DNA from: Aliivibrio sp. 1S175
Lineage (GTDB): Bacteria > Pseudomonadota > Gammaproteobacteria > Enterobacterales > Vibrionaceae
Reading direction: 5' to 3'
NCBI RefSeq assembly: GCF_001690985.1
Contig: NZ_MAJS01000079.1
Coordinates: 248,001-312,000 of the forward strand
Length of the DNA stretch: 64,000 bases
The first letter of the stretch is position 1. Every line of letters begins with the position of its first letter. This document shows, in pieces, positions 47,985-57,634 of the stretch. A program made the position numbers and the translations under genes. Below the pieces are notes generated by a model. That model made no database searches and had not been told where the DNA came from. It saw only the letters and a list, made by a program, of their open reading frames with translations.

Positions 47985-48833
47985 ATGAAATATATTGGCG
48001 CACATGTGTCAGCTGCCGGCGGTGTGGATCAAGCACCTAAACGAGCTTATCAAATAGGAGCAAATGCCTTTGCTCTATTTACTAAAAACCAACGTCAATG
48101 GGCAGCAAAGCCATTAACAAATAAGATCATCTCTGATTTTAAAGCGAACTGTAAGCGTTTTGGCTTTTCTAGTGATCAAATTTTACCTCATGATTCTTAT
48201 TTAATTAATTTAGGCGCGCCAGAAGCTGAAAAATTAGAAAAATCTCGTGCAGCATTTATTGATGAGATGGAACGTTGTAATCAACTTGGTCTAACGTTAC
48301 TTAATTTCCACCCTGGAAGTCATTTAAAGAAAATTTCAGAAGATGAATGTTTAGCTTTGATTGCAGAGTCTATTAATTTAGCGCATCAAGCGGTTCCTGA
48401 TGTGGTTGCTGTTATTGAGAATACAGCAGGACAAGGCACAAATTTAGGTTGGAAGTTTGAACATCTAGCGCAAATTATCGATCAAGTGGAAGACAAAGCA
48501 CGAGTAGGAATTTGTCTTGATACTTGTCATACTTTTGCCGCAGGTTATGACTTAAGCAGTAAAGAAGCGTGCGAGCATACCTTTGCTGAATTTGAGCGCA
48601 TTGTTGGTTTTCAATATTTGCGTGGTATGCACATTAATGATGCAAAAATTGAATTAGGTAGCCGAGTCGATCGTCATCAGTCTTTAGGTGAAGGTACGAT
48701 TGGTTGGGGTTGTTTTGAATATATAATGCAAGATGAGCGATTTAATAATATTCCTTTAGTCTTAGAAACTATAAACCCTGATATCTGGAAAGATGAAATA
48801 GCTCAACTAAGAACATTAAGCGAGAAGCAATAA
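47985..48833 (+). CDS. nfo: Endonuclease IV
   Basis: The enzyme incises DNA at abasic sites during base-excision repair and uses three zinc ions. The 282-residue protein (285 in E. coli) shows the family motifs [10 protein letters not shown] (4-13), NFHPGSH near 107 and [11 protein letters not shown] near 147. Others are [13 protein letters not shown] near 178 and HINDAK near 218. Its stop codon overlaps the ung start by one base, so two consecutive base-excision repair steps are made together. Confidence 0.97.
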   Translation: MKYIGAHVSAAGGVDQAPKRAYQIGANAFALFTKNQRQWAAKPLTNKIISDFKANCKRFGFSSDQILPHDSYLINLGAPEAEKLEKSRAAFIDEMERCNQLGLTLLNFHPGSHLKKISEDECLALIAESINLAHQAVPDVVAVIENTAGQGTNLGWKFEHLAQIIDQVEDKARVGICLDTCHTFAAGYDLSSKEACEHTFAEFERIVGFQYLRGMHINDAKIELGSRVDRHQSLGEGTIGWGCFEYIMQDERFNNIPLVLETINPDIWKDEIAQLRTLSEKQ

Positions 48834-49507
48834 TGGCAATGACTTGGGAACTGGTGATATCGGCTGAAAAAGAGAAGCCATACTATCAATCGATGATGAG
48901 CAAAATAGAGAACGAAAGAGAGAGAGGAAAAACGATTTTCCCTCAAGAAGATGATGTTTTTAATGCGTTTGATTTAACCGCTTTTCATGATGTAAAAGTC
49001 GTTATTCTTGGTCAAGACCCATACCATGGTGCAGGACAAGCTCATGGTCTTTCTTTCTCGGTATTACCCGGTATTAAAATTCCGCCTTCTTTACGTAATA
49101 TGTATAAAGAATTAGCGCAAGATATTGATGGTTTTATCATCCCTGACCATGGTTATTTAGAAAGTTGGGCGAAACAAGGGGTCCTGTTATTAAACACGGT
49201 GTTGACTGTAGAAGAAGGAAAGGCTCATTCGCATGCTAAATTTGGCTGGGAGTTTTTTACTGATGCTATTATTCAGCATATTAACGAACATAATGATGGG
49301 GTTGTTTTCTTGTTATGGGGTGCTCATGCGCAAAAAAAAGGCGCAAATATAGATGAAAATAAACATTATATTTTAAGGGCTCCTCATCCTTCGCCACTTT
49401 CTGCCCATCGTGGTTTTTTTGGATGCAACCATTTCTCTCAAACCAATAAATGTCTAAAAATGCAGAACTTATCAGAGATCAATTGGAATCCAATTTCACC
49501 GCGTTAA
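48833..49507 (+). CDS. ung: Uracil-DNA glycosylase
   Basis: The enzyme removes uracil from DNA, creating the abasic sites that Nfo incises. The 224-residue family-1 protein has the catalytic Asp62 in [10 protein letters not shown] and the C-terminal loop [14 protein letters not shown]. The start at 48833 shares a base with the nfo stop; ATG 48839 is an alternative two codons on. The nfo-ung pairing is not found in E. coli. No terminator was seen before the hemerythrin gene, so partial readthrough is possible. Confidence 0.97.
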   Translation: MAMTWELVISAEKEKPYYQSMMSKIENERERGKTIFPQEDDVFNAFDLTAFHDVKVVILGQDPYHGAGQAHGLSFSVLPGIKIPPSLRNMYKELAQDIDGFIIPDHGYLESWAKQGVLLLNTVLTVEEGKAHSHAKFGWEFFTDAIIQHINEHNDGVVFLLWGAHAQKKGANIDENKHYILRAPHPSPLSAHRGFFGCNHFSQTNKCLKMQNLSEINWNPISPR

Positions 49508-49599
49508 CTGTACAAACTTTGAACTGCATCCTGTGTTCTAATTTCAGTGATATACACTTATAGAAATAAGGTAATCACTGCATAGTAAAGGAGGACAGG

Positions 49600-50127
49600 A
49601 TGCTTATAGAAAGTATTTATAAAGAGCACGGTTACATTAATAGTATTATTCAGTTATTAAATAATAAATTGGTTCGACTCGATGGTGAAAAAAACATTAA
49701 TTATAATGTAGTTCGTGAGAGTGTAGATTATTTATCATCGGTAGCTGAAAAAGTGCATCATCCAAAAGAAGATATGATTTATCAATATTATATTAATCGG
49801 TATGGTGAACATGAAAGCTTAACCAATCTATTGAAAGAGCACGATACACTATCGGATGAAACTGAAGAGTTCTCTATCGCCATTACGATGATTTTAAATG
49901 ATGCCATTGTTCCAAAAGAAATATTTAAGGCTAAGTTAAAAGCGTTTACTCATAGGATTGAAAAACACCTTGAGTTGGAAGAAAAGGAGATATTTCCTTT
50001 TCTAAAGGCAAATTTAACACTTGATGACTGGAAGGTGTTGGAAAAAAACTGGTGTGAAGAAGAGGATCCGGTTTTCGGAAGTAAAGCGGATAAGCGTTTC
50101 TTAGAACTAGCAGAAAAAGTTCGATAA
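49600..50127 (+). CDS. Hemerythrin HHE domain protein
   Basis: The 175-residue protein is predicted all helical. Di-iron ligands are plausible at His10 (KEHGYI), the HHPKED segment near 57, KEHD near 80, and HRIEKHLELEEKEIFPFL near 118-135. The last holds the paired H and E residues typical of the family. HHE proteins bind oxygen or nitric oxide, or repair iron-sulfur centres (YtfE type), but this one lacks the N-terminal ScdA domain of YtfE. A very strong GGAGGA lies upstream of the ATG. A terminator follows. The specific role is not known. Confidence 0.88.
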   Translation: MLIESIYKEHGYINSIIQLLNNKLVRLDGEKNINYNVVRESVDYLSSVAEKVHHPKEDMIYQYYINRYGEHESLTNLLKEHDTLSDETEEFSIAITMILNDAIVPKEIFKAKLKAFTHRIEKHLELEEKEIFPFLKANLTLDDWKVLEKNWCEEEDPVFGSKADKRFLELAEKVR

Positions 50128-50145
50128 GTTGATTTTTAAGTAAAC

Positions 50146-50173
50146 AAAAGGAGAGCCGTTGCTCTCCTTTTTT
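50146..50173. terminator. Bidirectional terminator after the hemerythrin gene
   Basis: AAAGGAGAGC pairs with GCTCTCCTTT around CGTT, then T6; it also fits the convergent DUF3545 gene. Confidence 0.87.
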
Positions 50174-50195
50174 ATGTTTTCTTGATTTTTAAGTC

Positions 50196-50375
50196 TTATT
50201 TAAAAATAGAGGAATCGATACTCCCTTTAAAGAAAGGGTCTAACTCTTTTAATTCTTGTAGCAGTTGACGACGATCTTGAAGTTCTTCTATTTCACGCCA
50301 TAGGCGCTTTGTTTGTTTCTTCTTTGTTGTTGATGTTTTCGTAGCCAATAAATCATTTAATGTGTACCCATCCAT
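50196..50375 (-). CDS. Small DUF3545-like protein
   Basis: The 59-residue protein starts at ATG 50375 (MDGYTLNDLL), preceded by GAGG at a five-base distance; the GTG two codons upstream is less likely. A basic stretch (TTKKKQTKR) leads into RLWREIEELQDRRQLLQELKELD, a charged helix typical of DUF3545, a short gammaproteobacterial family of unknown function. The helix could form a coiled coil. It stands alone on the minus strand between terminators. Confidence 0.75.
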   Translation of the reverse strand: MDGYTLNDLLATKTSTTKKKQTKRLWREIEELQDRRQLLQELKELDPFFKGSIDSSIFK

Positions 50376-50892
50376 AAGCACCTCGTTTTTTTATAAATTA
50401 GTTAATTATTACAAAGAGTAAAGTATTTATTTAGCATGATATTAAGTATCACAGAGTAACAATTATGACCTTGAACTGTTTCGCATTTGTTTCTTTTTGG
50501 TGAACTTTTTATGAGGTGACGGTCACTAAACTGACTTAAATATAGTTCAGGTAAAGGAATGACCTTAGTTTTTAGACGTTCATAATTAATGATTAAGATA
50601 TGTTTATGATTTATTTTTGTTGTAAAAATGAATTTAAATTCTAACTTTGCAGACAAAGCACCACTGAGGCGTCTCTGTTTTTTATTGATTTTTTAGTAAA
50701 TACTGAGCATCATTCAGCTCTCTAATCCCATTAGATGAGTAAATATTTAAATTTACTGCAAATAAATGAATAGAGTTGCAATAAAAAGAGAGCTCAAGCA
50801 TTAAAAGCGAATAACAGAAAATGAATATGGGGTTAGTAGGGACATTTAATACGATTAAATGTAAGACATACTAGCGTAACGGAGAAGGAAAC
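50376..50892. other. Intergenic region upstream of the AGCS symporter
   Basis: This 517-base spacer lies between the divergent DUF3545 and AGCS genes. A minus-strand frame of 84 codons (50402-50656) has no ribosome site, no recognisable family and atypical composition, so it is not called. An 11-base dyad GTGAC-G-GTCAC lies at 50516-50526. No glycine riboswitch core was found, though such switches precede some Vibrio AGCS genes. GGAGAAGGAA at the end is the symporter ribosome site. Confidence 0.4.
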
Positions 50893-52326
50893 GTGACAAG
50901 TTTTATTAATTTACTGAATGACCTGCTGTGGGGTTCAGTACTGGTATATCTACTGGTTGCCATTGGTATCTATTTCACTGTTCGATTAGGGTTTATTCAG
51001 TTCCGCCATTTTGGTCATATGTTTTCGGTACTGAAGAACAGCAGAAAATCAGATCCATCAGGAATATCATCATTTCAAGCGTTATGTACTAGCCTTGCCG
51101 CTCGTGTTGGTACGGGTAATATGGCAGGGGTTGCCGTTGCATTAACTGCTGGTGGGCCAGGTGCTATTTTTTGGATGTGGCTAATCGCAATGCTAGGTAT
51201 GGCGACTTCTTTTGCAGAAAGTACGTTAGCTCAGTTATACAAAACCAAAGATGATGAAGGCAACTACCGTGGTGGCCCTGCTTATTATATGGAGAAAGGG
51301 CTAGGGATGCGCTGGATGGGCGTATTATTCTCTGTCTTTTTAATTATTGCTTTTGGTTTGGTTTTTAATGCCGTTCAAGCCAACTCGATTGTGGGTGCAA
51401 TGCAAACCGCATTTGGTTGGGAGCCTCTTTATGTCGGTATTGCCATTGTTATTATCTCAGCGATTGTGATTTTTGGTGGTTTTAGGACCATTGCTCGTAC
51501 CGCTGAAATTATAGTGCCGGTGATGGCATTGGCTTATCTAGCAATTGCCATGTTTATTATGGTCACCAATATTGAAAAACTACCAGGTGTGATTACGCTG
51601 ATCTTTAAGAGTGCATTTGGTCTTCAAGAGGCGGCCGCCGGTGGTTTAGGTTATGCGATTGCACAAGCGATGATTAATGGTATTAAACGTGGTTTGTTTT
51701 CGAATGAAGCGGGTATGGGATCTGCACCTAATGCTGCTGCATCAGCGACGCCATATCCACCACATCCTGCATCACAAGGTTATGTACAAATGCTAGGTGT
51801 CTTTATGGATACTATTGTGATTTGTTCAGCTACGGTTGCGATCATCTTGATGTCTGGTGAGTACGTGCCTCATGGTGAAGTGACAGGAATTGAATTAACT
51901 CAACTTGCGCTAACAAGCCAAGTGGGTGATTGGGGCGGTATTTTTGTTGCTGTTGCTATTTTCTTTTTTGCTTTTACTTCTATTATCGCAAATTACTCTT
52001 ATGCAGAGACAAACTTAATATTCTTAGAGCATAACCATAAAGCGGGTATTGGCATATTCCGTATTGTTGTATTAGGAATGGTAATGTTTGGCGCGTTATC
52101 TTCGCTACCCACTGTATGGGCTCTTGCTGATGTATCTATGGGATTAATGGCGATAGTTAATTTAATTGCGATTACTTTATTATCAGGGACCGTCATTAAG
52201 CTTGCGAAAGATTACAATAAGCAGCTTAGTGAGGGAAAAGTACCAACGTTTGATAGTAAAGATTACCCAGAGCTACATTCTCAGCTTGAAGAAGGCATTT
52301 GGGATAATACGAAAGAGCAAAAATGA
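50893..52326 (+). CDS. Sodium:alanine/glycine symporter (AGCS family, YaaJ-like)
   Basis: The 477-residue inner-membrane protein begins with GTG, supported by a strong GGAGAAGGAA. About ten to eleven hydrophobic segments are visible. AGCS signatures include CTSLAARVGTGNMAGVA (near 57-73) and GLFSNEAGMGSAPNAAA (near 270). It imports alanine or glycine with Na+; exact specificity is not shown. In E. coli yaaJ also sits beside yaaA close to thrABC, which supports orthology. A terminator follows. Confidence 0.93.
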   Translation: MTSFINLLNDLLWGSVLVYLLVAIGIYFTVRLGFIQFRHFGHMFSVLKNSRKSDPSGISSFQALCTSLAARVGTGNMAGVAVALTAGGPGAIFWMWLIAMLGMATSFAESTLAQLYKTKDDEGNYRGGPAYYMEKGLGMRWMGVLFSVFLIIAFGLVFNAVQANSIVGAMQTAFGWEPLYVGIAIVIISAIVIFGGFRTIARTAEIIVPVMALAYLAIAMFIMVTNIEKLPGVITLIFKSAFGLQEAAAGGLGYAIAQAMINGIKRGLFSNEAGMGSAPNAAASATPYPPHPASQGYVQMLGVFMDTIVICSATVAIILMSGEYVPHGEVTGIELTQLALTSQVGDWGGIFVAVAIFFFAFTSIIANYSYAETNLIFLEHNHKAGIGIFRIVVLGMVMFGALSSLPTVWALADVSMGLMAIVNLIAITLLSGTVIKLAKDYNKQLSEGKVPTFDSKDYPELHSQLEEGIWDNTKEQK

Positions 52327-52356
52327 TCATTGCTTTCACCCATTAAAGAAATAGAT

Positions 52357-52388
52357 AAAGCCACGCAACCTAGCGTGGCTTTTTTTTA
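52357..52388 (+). terminator. Rho-independent terminator of the AGCS gene
   Basis: AAGCCACGC (52358-52366) pairs with GCGTGGCTT around a 6-base loop, then a long T run. Confidence 0.88.
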
Positions 52389-52440
52389 TCTTAATCGTTA
52401 CTATCTTTGTATATAAAAAATATACAGGGATATCTTGCTC

Positions 52441-53220
52441 ATGCTTATCGTCGTTTCTCCAGCGAAAACTCTTGATTACGAAACACCATTACCAACAGAG
52501 GTGTTTACTCAGCCTGATTTTATTTCAGATTCCGCAGAATTAATTGAGGTATGTAAAACTCTAACACCTCTCGATATTTCTAAACTAATGAAAGTCAGTG
52601 ATAAGATTGCAAGTTTAAATGCGGTACGCTTTGAAGAGTGGTCAACGACGTTTACTCATGATAATGCACGTCAGGCTCTTTATGCTTTTAAAGGGGATGT
52701 TTACACCGGCTTAGATGCTAATAGCTTAACCAGTAATGATATTGAATACGCCCAAACACATTTACGCATGCTTTCAGGGCTATACGGCCTCTTAAAGCCA
52801 TTGGATTTGATGCAACCTTACCGTTTAGAAATGGGCACAAAACTAGCGAATAAGCGTGGGACAAATTTATATCAGTTTTGGGGGAGCGCAATTACACAAA
52901 AGCTGAACCAAGTTATTACCGAGCAAGGTGACAATATTTTGGTTAACTTGGCTTCAAATGAGTATTTTAAAGCGGTAAAACCAAAAGAACTTGCCGCTAC
53001 TATTATTACACCAGTTTTCAAAGATTGTAAAAATGGGCAATACAAAATTATTAGCTTCTATGCCAAAAAGGCGAGAGGTTTGATGGCCCGTTTTATTATT
53101 GAAAATAGAATATCTAGCATAGAAGAGTTGAAAAGCTTTACGGTTGATGGCTATTACTTTGTGGATGCTGAATCATCAGGTAGTGAACTTGTATTTAAAA
53201 GAGAAGAGCAGAAAAAATAA
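52441..53220 (+). CDS. yaaA: Peroxide stress protein YaaA
   Basis: The 259-residue protein (258 in E. coli) belongs to DUF328/UPF0246. YaaA limits intracellular free iron during hydrogen peroxide stress in E. coli and binds DNA; that is family knowledge. The start at 52441 ([16 protein letters not shown]) has AGGGA ten bases upstream. Conserved segments are [22 protein letters not shown] spanning about 116-137 and [11 protein letters not shown] near 180. Its closeness to thrABC and the YaaJ-like symporter mirrors E. coli. Confidence 0.95.
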   Translation: MLIVVSPAKTLDYETPLPTEVFTQPDFISDSAELIEVCKTLTPLDISKLMKVSDKIASLNAVRFEEWSTTFTHDNARQALYAFKGDVYTGLDANSLTSNDIEYAQTHLRMLSGLYGLLKPLDLMQPYRLEMGTKLANKRGTNLYQFWGSAITQKLNQVITEQGDNILVNLASNEYFKAVKPKELAATIITPVFKDCKNGQYKIISFYAKKARGLMARFIIENRISSIEELKSFTVDGYYFVDAESSGSELVFKREEQKK

Positions 53221-53475
53221 TTGTGGCCAGACTTGAATGTGTGTTTTATGTAAGTAAAATGTATCACAATCAATTTAAATTTGATAAAACTGGGTAGGCT
53301 ATTGTAATTCTGGTTGTTTTTCTTTTCTTATTGAAGAGAATATTAATCAAATGAATAGGTTTTAAAAAGGATTTTAGATCAAGCTGACGCTGATAGTGTT
53401 AGAATTGGTATAAATCGTCAACATAATGGCAACCATCTCATTTTATACTGAGAATAACTATAAAGGACAAATCAA

Positions 53476-54336
53476 ATGGCAGATCAAGGCGCTGTAACTG
53501 GTTTAGCTACAAGTGGAGTAGCAAATTTAGAACATTGGCTAACCGATAATTCAGAGTTATTTATTACTTATGGTGTAAATATTATTTCAGCATTAGCAAT
53601 TCTTTTTATCGGTAATATTATCGTTAAGAAAATTGCAAACGGTGTTGGTAAAGCTCTTGAGAAAAAGAAAATGGACAAAGCGGTTGTTAACTTTGTTCAC
53701 ACATTAGTTCGTTATCTTCTATTCATCATCATCTTAATTGCTGCGCTAGGTAAAATAGGCGTTCAAACTGCTTCTGTCGTTGCTGTTATTGGTGCGGCTG
53801 GTTTAGCGGTAGGTCTTGCTCTTCAAGGCTCTCTATCAAATTTTGCAGCTGGTGTGTTGATCGTTGCATTCCGTCCATTCAAATCTGGCGATTACGTTGA
53901 GATTGGTGGTGTTGCGGGTTCTGTTGATTCAATTCAAATTTTCCAAACTATTTTAACAACGCCAGACAACAAAATGGTTGTTGTACCAAATGGTGGTGTA
54001 ATTGGTAGCCCAATCACAAACTACTCTCGTCATGCGACTCGTCGTGTTGATCATGTAATTGGTGTTTCTTACAGTGCTGATCTGAAGAAAACAAAAGAAG
54101 TGATCACTAAGGTACTTGAGTCAGATGAGCGTGTTCTTAAAACTCCAGCACCAACGGTTGGTGTTGTTGCTCTTGCTGATTCATCTGTAAACTTTGTTGT
54201 GCGCCCTTGGTGTAAAACTGAGCAATACTGGGATGTTTACTTTGATACGCTTCAAGCGATTAAAGAAGGTCTGGATAACGAAGGTATTGAGATCCCATTT
54301 CCACAAATGGATGTGCATTTAAATAAAGCGGATTAA
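53476..54336 (+). CDS. mscS: Small-conductance mechanosensitive channel MscS
   Basis: The channel opens under membrane tension and releases solutes on osmotic downshock. Its 286 residues equal E. coli MscS. Three transmembrane helices fall at about 30-55, 68-90 and 96-125. The pore helix has the glycine and alanine packing pattern VIGAAGLAVGLALQGSL. A beta domain (RPFKSGDYVEIGG) and C-terminal alpha-beta domain follow. The ribosome site AAAGGA is present. The 255-base upstream spacer has a TATACT near 53443 that may be its -10. YggE-like and serA neighbours match the E. coli region. Confidence 0.96.
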   Translation: MADQGAVTGLATSGVANLEHWLTDNSELFITYGVNIISALAILFIGNIIVKKIANGVGKALEKKKMDKAVVNFVHTLVRYLLFIIILIAALGKIGVQTASVVAVIGAAGLAVGLALQGSLSNFAAGVLIVAFRPFKSGDYVEIGGVAGSVDSIQIFQTILTTPDNKMVVVPNGGVIGSPITNYSRHATRRVDHVIGVSYSADLKKTKEVITKVLESDERVLKTPAPTVGVVALADSSVNFVVRPWCKTEQYWDVYFDTLQAIKEGLDNEGIEIPFPQMDVHLNKAD

Positions 54337-54357
54337 CTGTTATTTAAATCAATATCT

Positions 54358-54387
54358 GAAATGCCGCCTTAGGGTGGCATTTTTTTT
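54358..54387 (+). terminator. Rho-independent terminator of mscS
   Basis: AATGCCGCC pairs with GGTGGCATT with one G-U pair around TTAG, then T7. Confidence 0.85.
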
Positions 54388-54527
54388 ACCTCTATTTTTG
54401 CATAATGCTGATGTCTGTAATTTGTTGTGTAATAAAGAAGTAATTTGATTAATATAAGAACAGACAAAATGAATTATTTACGGCTATTATAGTCATATCC
54501 ATATAATGTTACTTTGAGAAAGTTAGA

Positions 54528-55223
54528 ATGAAAAAAATAATTAGTGCTTTATGTCTATCGGTTTGTTTAGCTCCTGTTGCTTTTGCATCGTCACCTGATT
54601 TTCCACATATTGAAGTATCGGGAAAGGGTGAGGTACTTGTCGTTCCAGATATGGCTCAGTTTTCTGTTGATGTTGTTGAAAGCAAAGCGACAGCAGAAAA
54701 AGCAAAACAAGCAGCAGATAAAGCAGTTACTGGTTTTCTTGCTCGTTTAGAGGTACAAGGCGTTAAGCGTGAAAATATTAACAGTGGCAATATTCGTCTA
54801 ACACCAGAGTACCGTTATCCGAAAGGCCAAAAACCAGAGCTTGTTGGCTATAAGGCGATACGAAATATTACAGTAACAGTACTAGATTTAAATAAATTGA
54901 ACGGTTATTTAGATAAAGCGTTAGGCGATGGGATTAACCGTATTAATCAAATAGAACTAAAAACCAGTAAAGAAAAAGAATACATTGAAGCTGCGCGTTT
55001 AGAGGCAATTAAAGATGCGAATGATAAAGCTACATCACTAGCTAAAGGCTTTGGTACGGCGGTTAAAGGTGTTTGGAAGGTGTCTTACCATAATAATTAC
55101 AGCCAACCTGTTTTAATGAAAAGCATGAGAATGGATGCAGCATCGGATACTTCAGAAAGTTACCAAGATACTCAAATGGTTATCAGTGATTCAGTTTCTG
55201 TTGTATATCGTCTTAAAGAATAA
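54528..55223 (+). CDS. SIMPL-domain periplasmic protein (YggE-like oxidative stress protein)
   Basis: The 231-residue protein has a cleavable signal peptide (cleavage after PVAFA, near residue 20). The SIMPL/DUF541 domain fills the rest: HIEVSGKGEVLVVPDMAQFSV near 27, a central strand pair VGYKAIRNITVTV near 105 and the C-terminal DSVSVVYRL. E. coli YggE reduces the effects of oxidative stress by an unknown mechanism. In E. coli yggE lies close to mscS, which supports the match. A shared terminator separates it from convergent serA. Confidence 0.9.
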   Translation: MKKIISALCLSVCLAPVAFASSPDFPHIEVSGKGEVLVVPDMAQFSVDVVESKATAEKAKQAADKAVTGFLARLEVQGVKRENINSGNIRLTPEYRYPKGQKPELVGYKAIRNITVTVLDLNKLNGYLDKALGDGINRINQIELKTSKEKEYIEAARLEAIKDANDKATSLAKGFGTAVKGVWKVSYHNNYSQPVLMKSMRMDAASDTSESYQDTQMVISDSVSVVYRLKE

Positions 55224-55244
55224 CTTGTTTTGTTTTTAGAATCG

Positions 55245-55278
55245 AAAAAGGGGTTACCAGATAGGTAACCCCTTTTTT
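55245..55278. terminator. Bidirectional terminator between yggE-like gene and serA
   Basis: AAAAAGGGGTTACC pairs with GGTAACCCCTTTTT around AGATA; tails suit both directions. Confidence 0.9.
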
Positions 55279-55308
55279 ATTTTGGGATTGTATTTTTTAA
55301 ATCCACTT

Positions 55309-56538
55309 TTAGTGAAGAATACGAGCTCGTATTGTTCCTTCAATCGCTTTAAGTTGAATTAGAGCTTCCTCTGAGCGAGCAGTTTCAACATCAATAACTA
55401 CATAGCCCATTTCTGCTGAGGTTTGTAGATATTGAGCGGCAATGTTAATGCCTTCATCAGCAAAAATGCTGTTAATTTTAGTCAAAATACCTGGACGGTT
55501 CTCATGAATATGCAGCAAACGAGACGTATCTGTATGCAATGGAAGAGATACTTCAGGGAAGTTAACTGATGATAATGTTGAGCCATTATCCGAGTATTTC
55601 GTTAATTTTCCAGCAACCTCTACACCAATGTTCTCTTGAGCTTCTTGAGTTGAGCCACCGACATGAGGTGTTAGGATAACATTGTCAAACTTTTGCAGTG
55701 GTGATTCAAATGGGTCTGCATTGGTCGCAGGCTCTACAGGGAACACATCAATAGCAGCGCCACCTAAATGGCCTGATTCAAGAGCATCACATAAATCTTG
55801 GATTTTTACGACAGTGCCACGAGCGGCATTAATGAATATTGCCCCTGGTTTCATTCTAGCGAACTCTTCTGCGCCCATCATGTCTTTTGTTCCTGCGGTT
55901 TCAGGTACATGAAGGGTAATAACATCACACTTGTTTAATAGTTCACTCATGGTTTGAATTTGAGTGGCATTACCTAATGATAATTTGTTTTCAATATCAT
56001 AGTAGTAAACACGCATGCCTAGGTTTTCAGCTAAAATCCCTAATTGTGTGCCGATATGTCCGTAACCTATGATACCCAAACGTTTGCCCCTCGCTTCAAA
56101 AGAAGCATCAGCACTTTTTTTCCAGATGCCACGGTGAGCTTGTGCATTTTTTTCTGGAATACCGCGAAGCAGTAGTAGGATTTGACCTAATACTAGCTCA
56201 GCTACACTACGGGTATTGGAGAATGGGGCATTAAATACAGGGATACCACGCTTTGCCGCCGCAGTTAAATTTACTTGGTTGGTGCCAATACAGAAACAAC
56301 CCACAGCAACTAATTTATTAGCAGCATCAAACACTTCTTGAGTAAGCTGAGTTCGTGATCGTAAACCGATAAAATGAACATCTTTTACTGCTTCAAGAAG
56401 TTCTTCTTCTGATAGAGATCCTTTATGGTATTCAATGTTGGTGTAACCGTCAGCTTGAAATACTTCAACACAAGATGGGTGCAATCCTTCTAAAAGAAGA
56501 ATTTTAATTTTTTCTTTTTCCAGAGATACTTTTGCCAT
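55309..56538 (-). CDS. serA: D-3-phosphoglycerate dehydrogenase
   Basis: The enzyme starts serine synthesis by oxidising 3-phosphoglycerate, the product of Pgk encoded at 7083. Its 409 residues match E. coli SerA (410). The NAD-binding GYGHIGTQLG lies near 160, the catalytic Arg in FINAARGTVV near 240, and His in ILTPHVGGST near 293. A C-terminal ACT domain (HIHENRPGILTKINSIF) gives serine feedback inhibition. The ATG has AAGGATAAG upstream. It is downstream of rpiA on the same strand but separated by a terminator. Confidence 0.97.
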   Translation of the reverse strand: MAKVSLEKEKIKILLLEGLHPSCVEVFQADGYTNIEYHKGSLSEEELLEAVKDVHFIGLRSRTQLTQEVFDAANKLVAVGCFCIGTNQVNLTAAAKRGIPVFNAPFSNTRSVAELVLGQILLLLRGIPEKNAQAHRGIWKKSADASFEARGKRLGIIGYGHIGTQLGILAENLGMRVYYYDIENKLSLGNATQIQTMSELLNKCDVITLHVPETAGTKDMMGAEEFARMKPGAIFINAARGTVVKIQDLCDALESGHLGGAAIDVFPVEPATNADPFESPLQKFDNVILTPHVGGSTQEAQENIGVEVAGKLTKYSDNGSTLSSVNFPEVSLPLHTDTSRLLHIHENRPGILTKINSIFADEGINIAAQYLQTSAEMGYVVIDVETARSEEALIQLKAIEGTIRARILH

Positions 56539-56653
56539 GTCGTTCTTATCCTTAAAAACAAAATCAATAATGATTAGGGAAGTGATTATTTATTGATGAT
56601 TATAAAGTATCAAAAAATAACCAGTTTGGGTAAGAAAATTACGGAATAGTTAA

Positions 56654-56681
56654 TAAAAAACGGTACTAATGAGTACCGTTT
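56654..56681 (-). terminator. Rho-independent terminator of rpiA
   Basis: AAACGGTACT (56658-56667) pairs with AGTACCGTTT (56672-56681) around AATG; the T run is on the minus-strand side. Confidence 0.86.
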
Positions 56682-56739
56682 GTAATCGAGTGACATTTTT
56701 ATCTCTCAATTGAAGAGATAAGAAAGGAAATTTATTGTA

Positions 56740-57396
56740 TTAATCGAATTTTTTTACACCGTCAGGAGAACCAACGAGCAGTACGTCTGCGCCACGGTGA
56801 GCAAATAAACCGACAGTGACAACGCCAGCAAGACTATTGATTTTATCTTCTAATTCTTTAGCGTTAGTGATCTGCATATTATGTACGTCTAAGATCATAT
56901 TACCATTATCGGTAACTACGCCTTCACGGTACGCAGGATCACCACCAAGCTTAACTAATTCACGAGCAACGTAAGAGCGAGCCATTGGAATGACTTCAAC
57001 AGGCAGAGGAAATTGACCTAATATTTCTACTTGTTTCGTATTATCAACAATACAAATGAATTTTTCAGAGATAGCAGCAACGATTTTTTCACGAGTAAGG
57101 GCTGCGCCGCCGCCTTTAATCATTTCATTTTTACCGTTGATTTCATCTGCGCCATCAACATAAACATCAAGGCTGAAAACATCATTACACTCGAAGACTG
57201 GAATGCCTAATTCTTTCAGCTTTTCAGTAGATGCTACAGAGCTTGATACTGCACCTTTAATTTCTTTTTTCATTGTCGCAAGTGCGTCGATGAAATGATT
57301 TACTGTTGATCCTGTACCCACACCAACAATGCTACCTGGTTTTACGTATTCTAACGCTGCCCAACCGGCTGCTTTTTTCATCTCGTCTTGAGTCAT
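56740..57396 (-). CDS. rpiA: Ribose-5-phosphate isomerase A
   Basis: The enzyme interconverts ribulose 5-phosphate and ribose 5-phosphate, feeding PRPP and nucleotide synthesis. Its 218 residues match E. coli RpiA (219). Motifs are [14 protein letters not shown] (near 21), YVDGADEI (near 80) and [11 protein letters not shown] (near 94). AGGAGA precedes the ATG. A near-perfect PurR-type operator lies about 110-130 bases upstream, in a spacer with no gene. Confidence 0.97.
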   Translation of the reverse strand: MTQDEMKKAAGWAALEYVKPGSIVGVGTGSTVNHFIDALATMKKEIKGAVSSSVASTEKLKELGIPVFECNDVFSLDVYVDGADEINGKNEMIKGGGAALTREKIVAAISEKFICIVDNTKQVEILGQFPLPVEVIPMARSYVARELVKLGGDPAYREGVVTDNGNMILDVHNMQITNAKELEDKINSLAGVVTVGLFAHRGADVLLVGSPDGVKKFD

Positions 57397-57507
57397 GACA
57401 TTCTCCTAATGAAATAATAGTGTTCAATATGAAAGCGGCGTGATTATAACGTACTGACTTTTCTTCGTCAGAAAAAATAAGTGAATAAATGAGAAAAAAC
57501 AGAATTA

Positions 57508-57523
57508 ATGCAAACGTTTTCGT
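57508..57523. promoter_or_regulatory. PurR-type operator upstream of rpiA
   Basis: ATGCAAACGTTTTCGT matches the E. coli PurR consensus ACGCAAACGTTTTCGT at 15 of 16 positions. It lies 112-127 bases before the rpiA start, in the direction of rpiA transcription. Confidence 0.6.
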
Positions 57524-57634
57524 TTTTTATGTACTTGTTCTTCTTAAAGTATCAACCTCTCAACTCTTTTCTTCAGATAATTAGGGGGTTGGATTGAATG
57601 TAATGCTCTGTGTGTTTGTCGATAATAGTAAAAG

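Noticed and set aside
50402-50656. Minus-strand frame of 84 codons in the spacer upstream of the AGCS symporter
   Set aside because: It has no ribosome site, no recognisable family and the composition of AT-rich non-coding DNA.
50657-50892. Glycine riboswitch before the AGCS symporter gene
   Set aside because: Such switches precede some Vibrio AGCS genes, but the conserved glycine aptamer core sequences are absent here.
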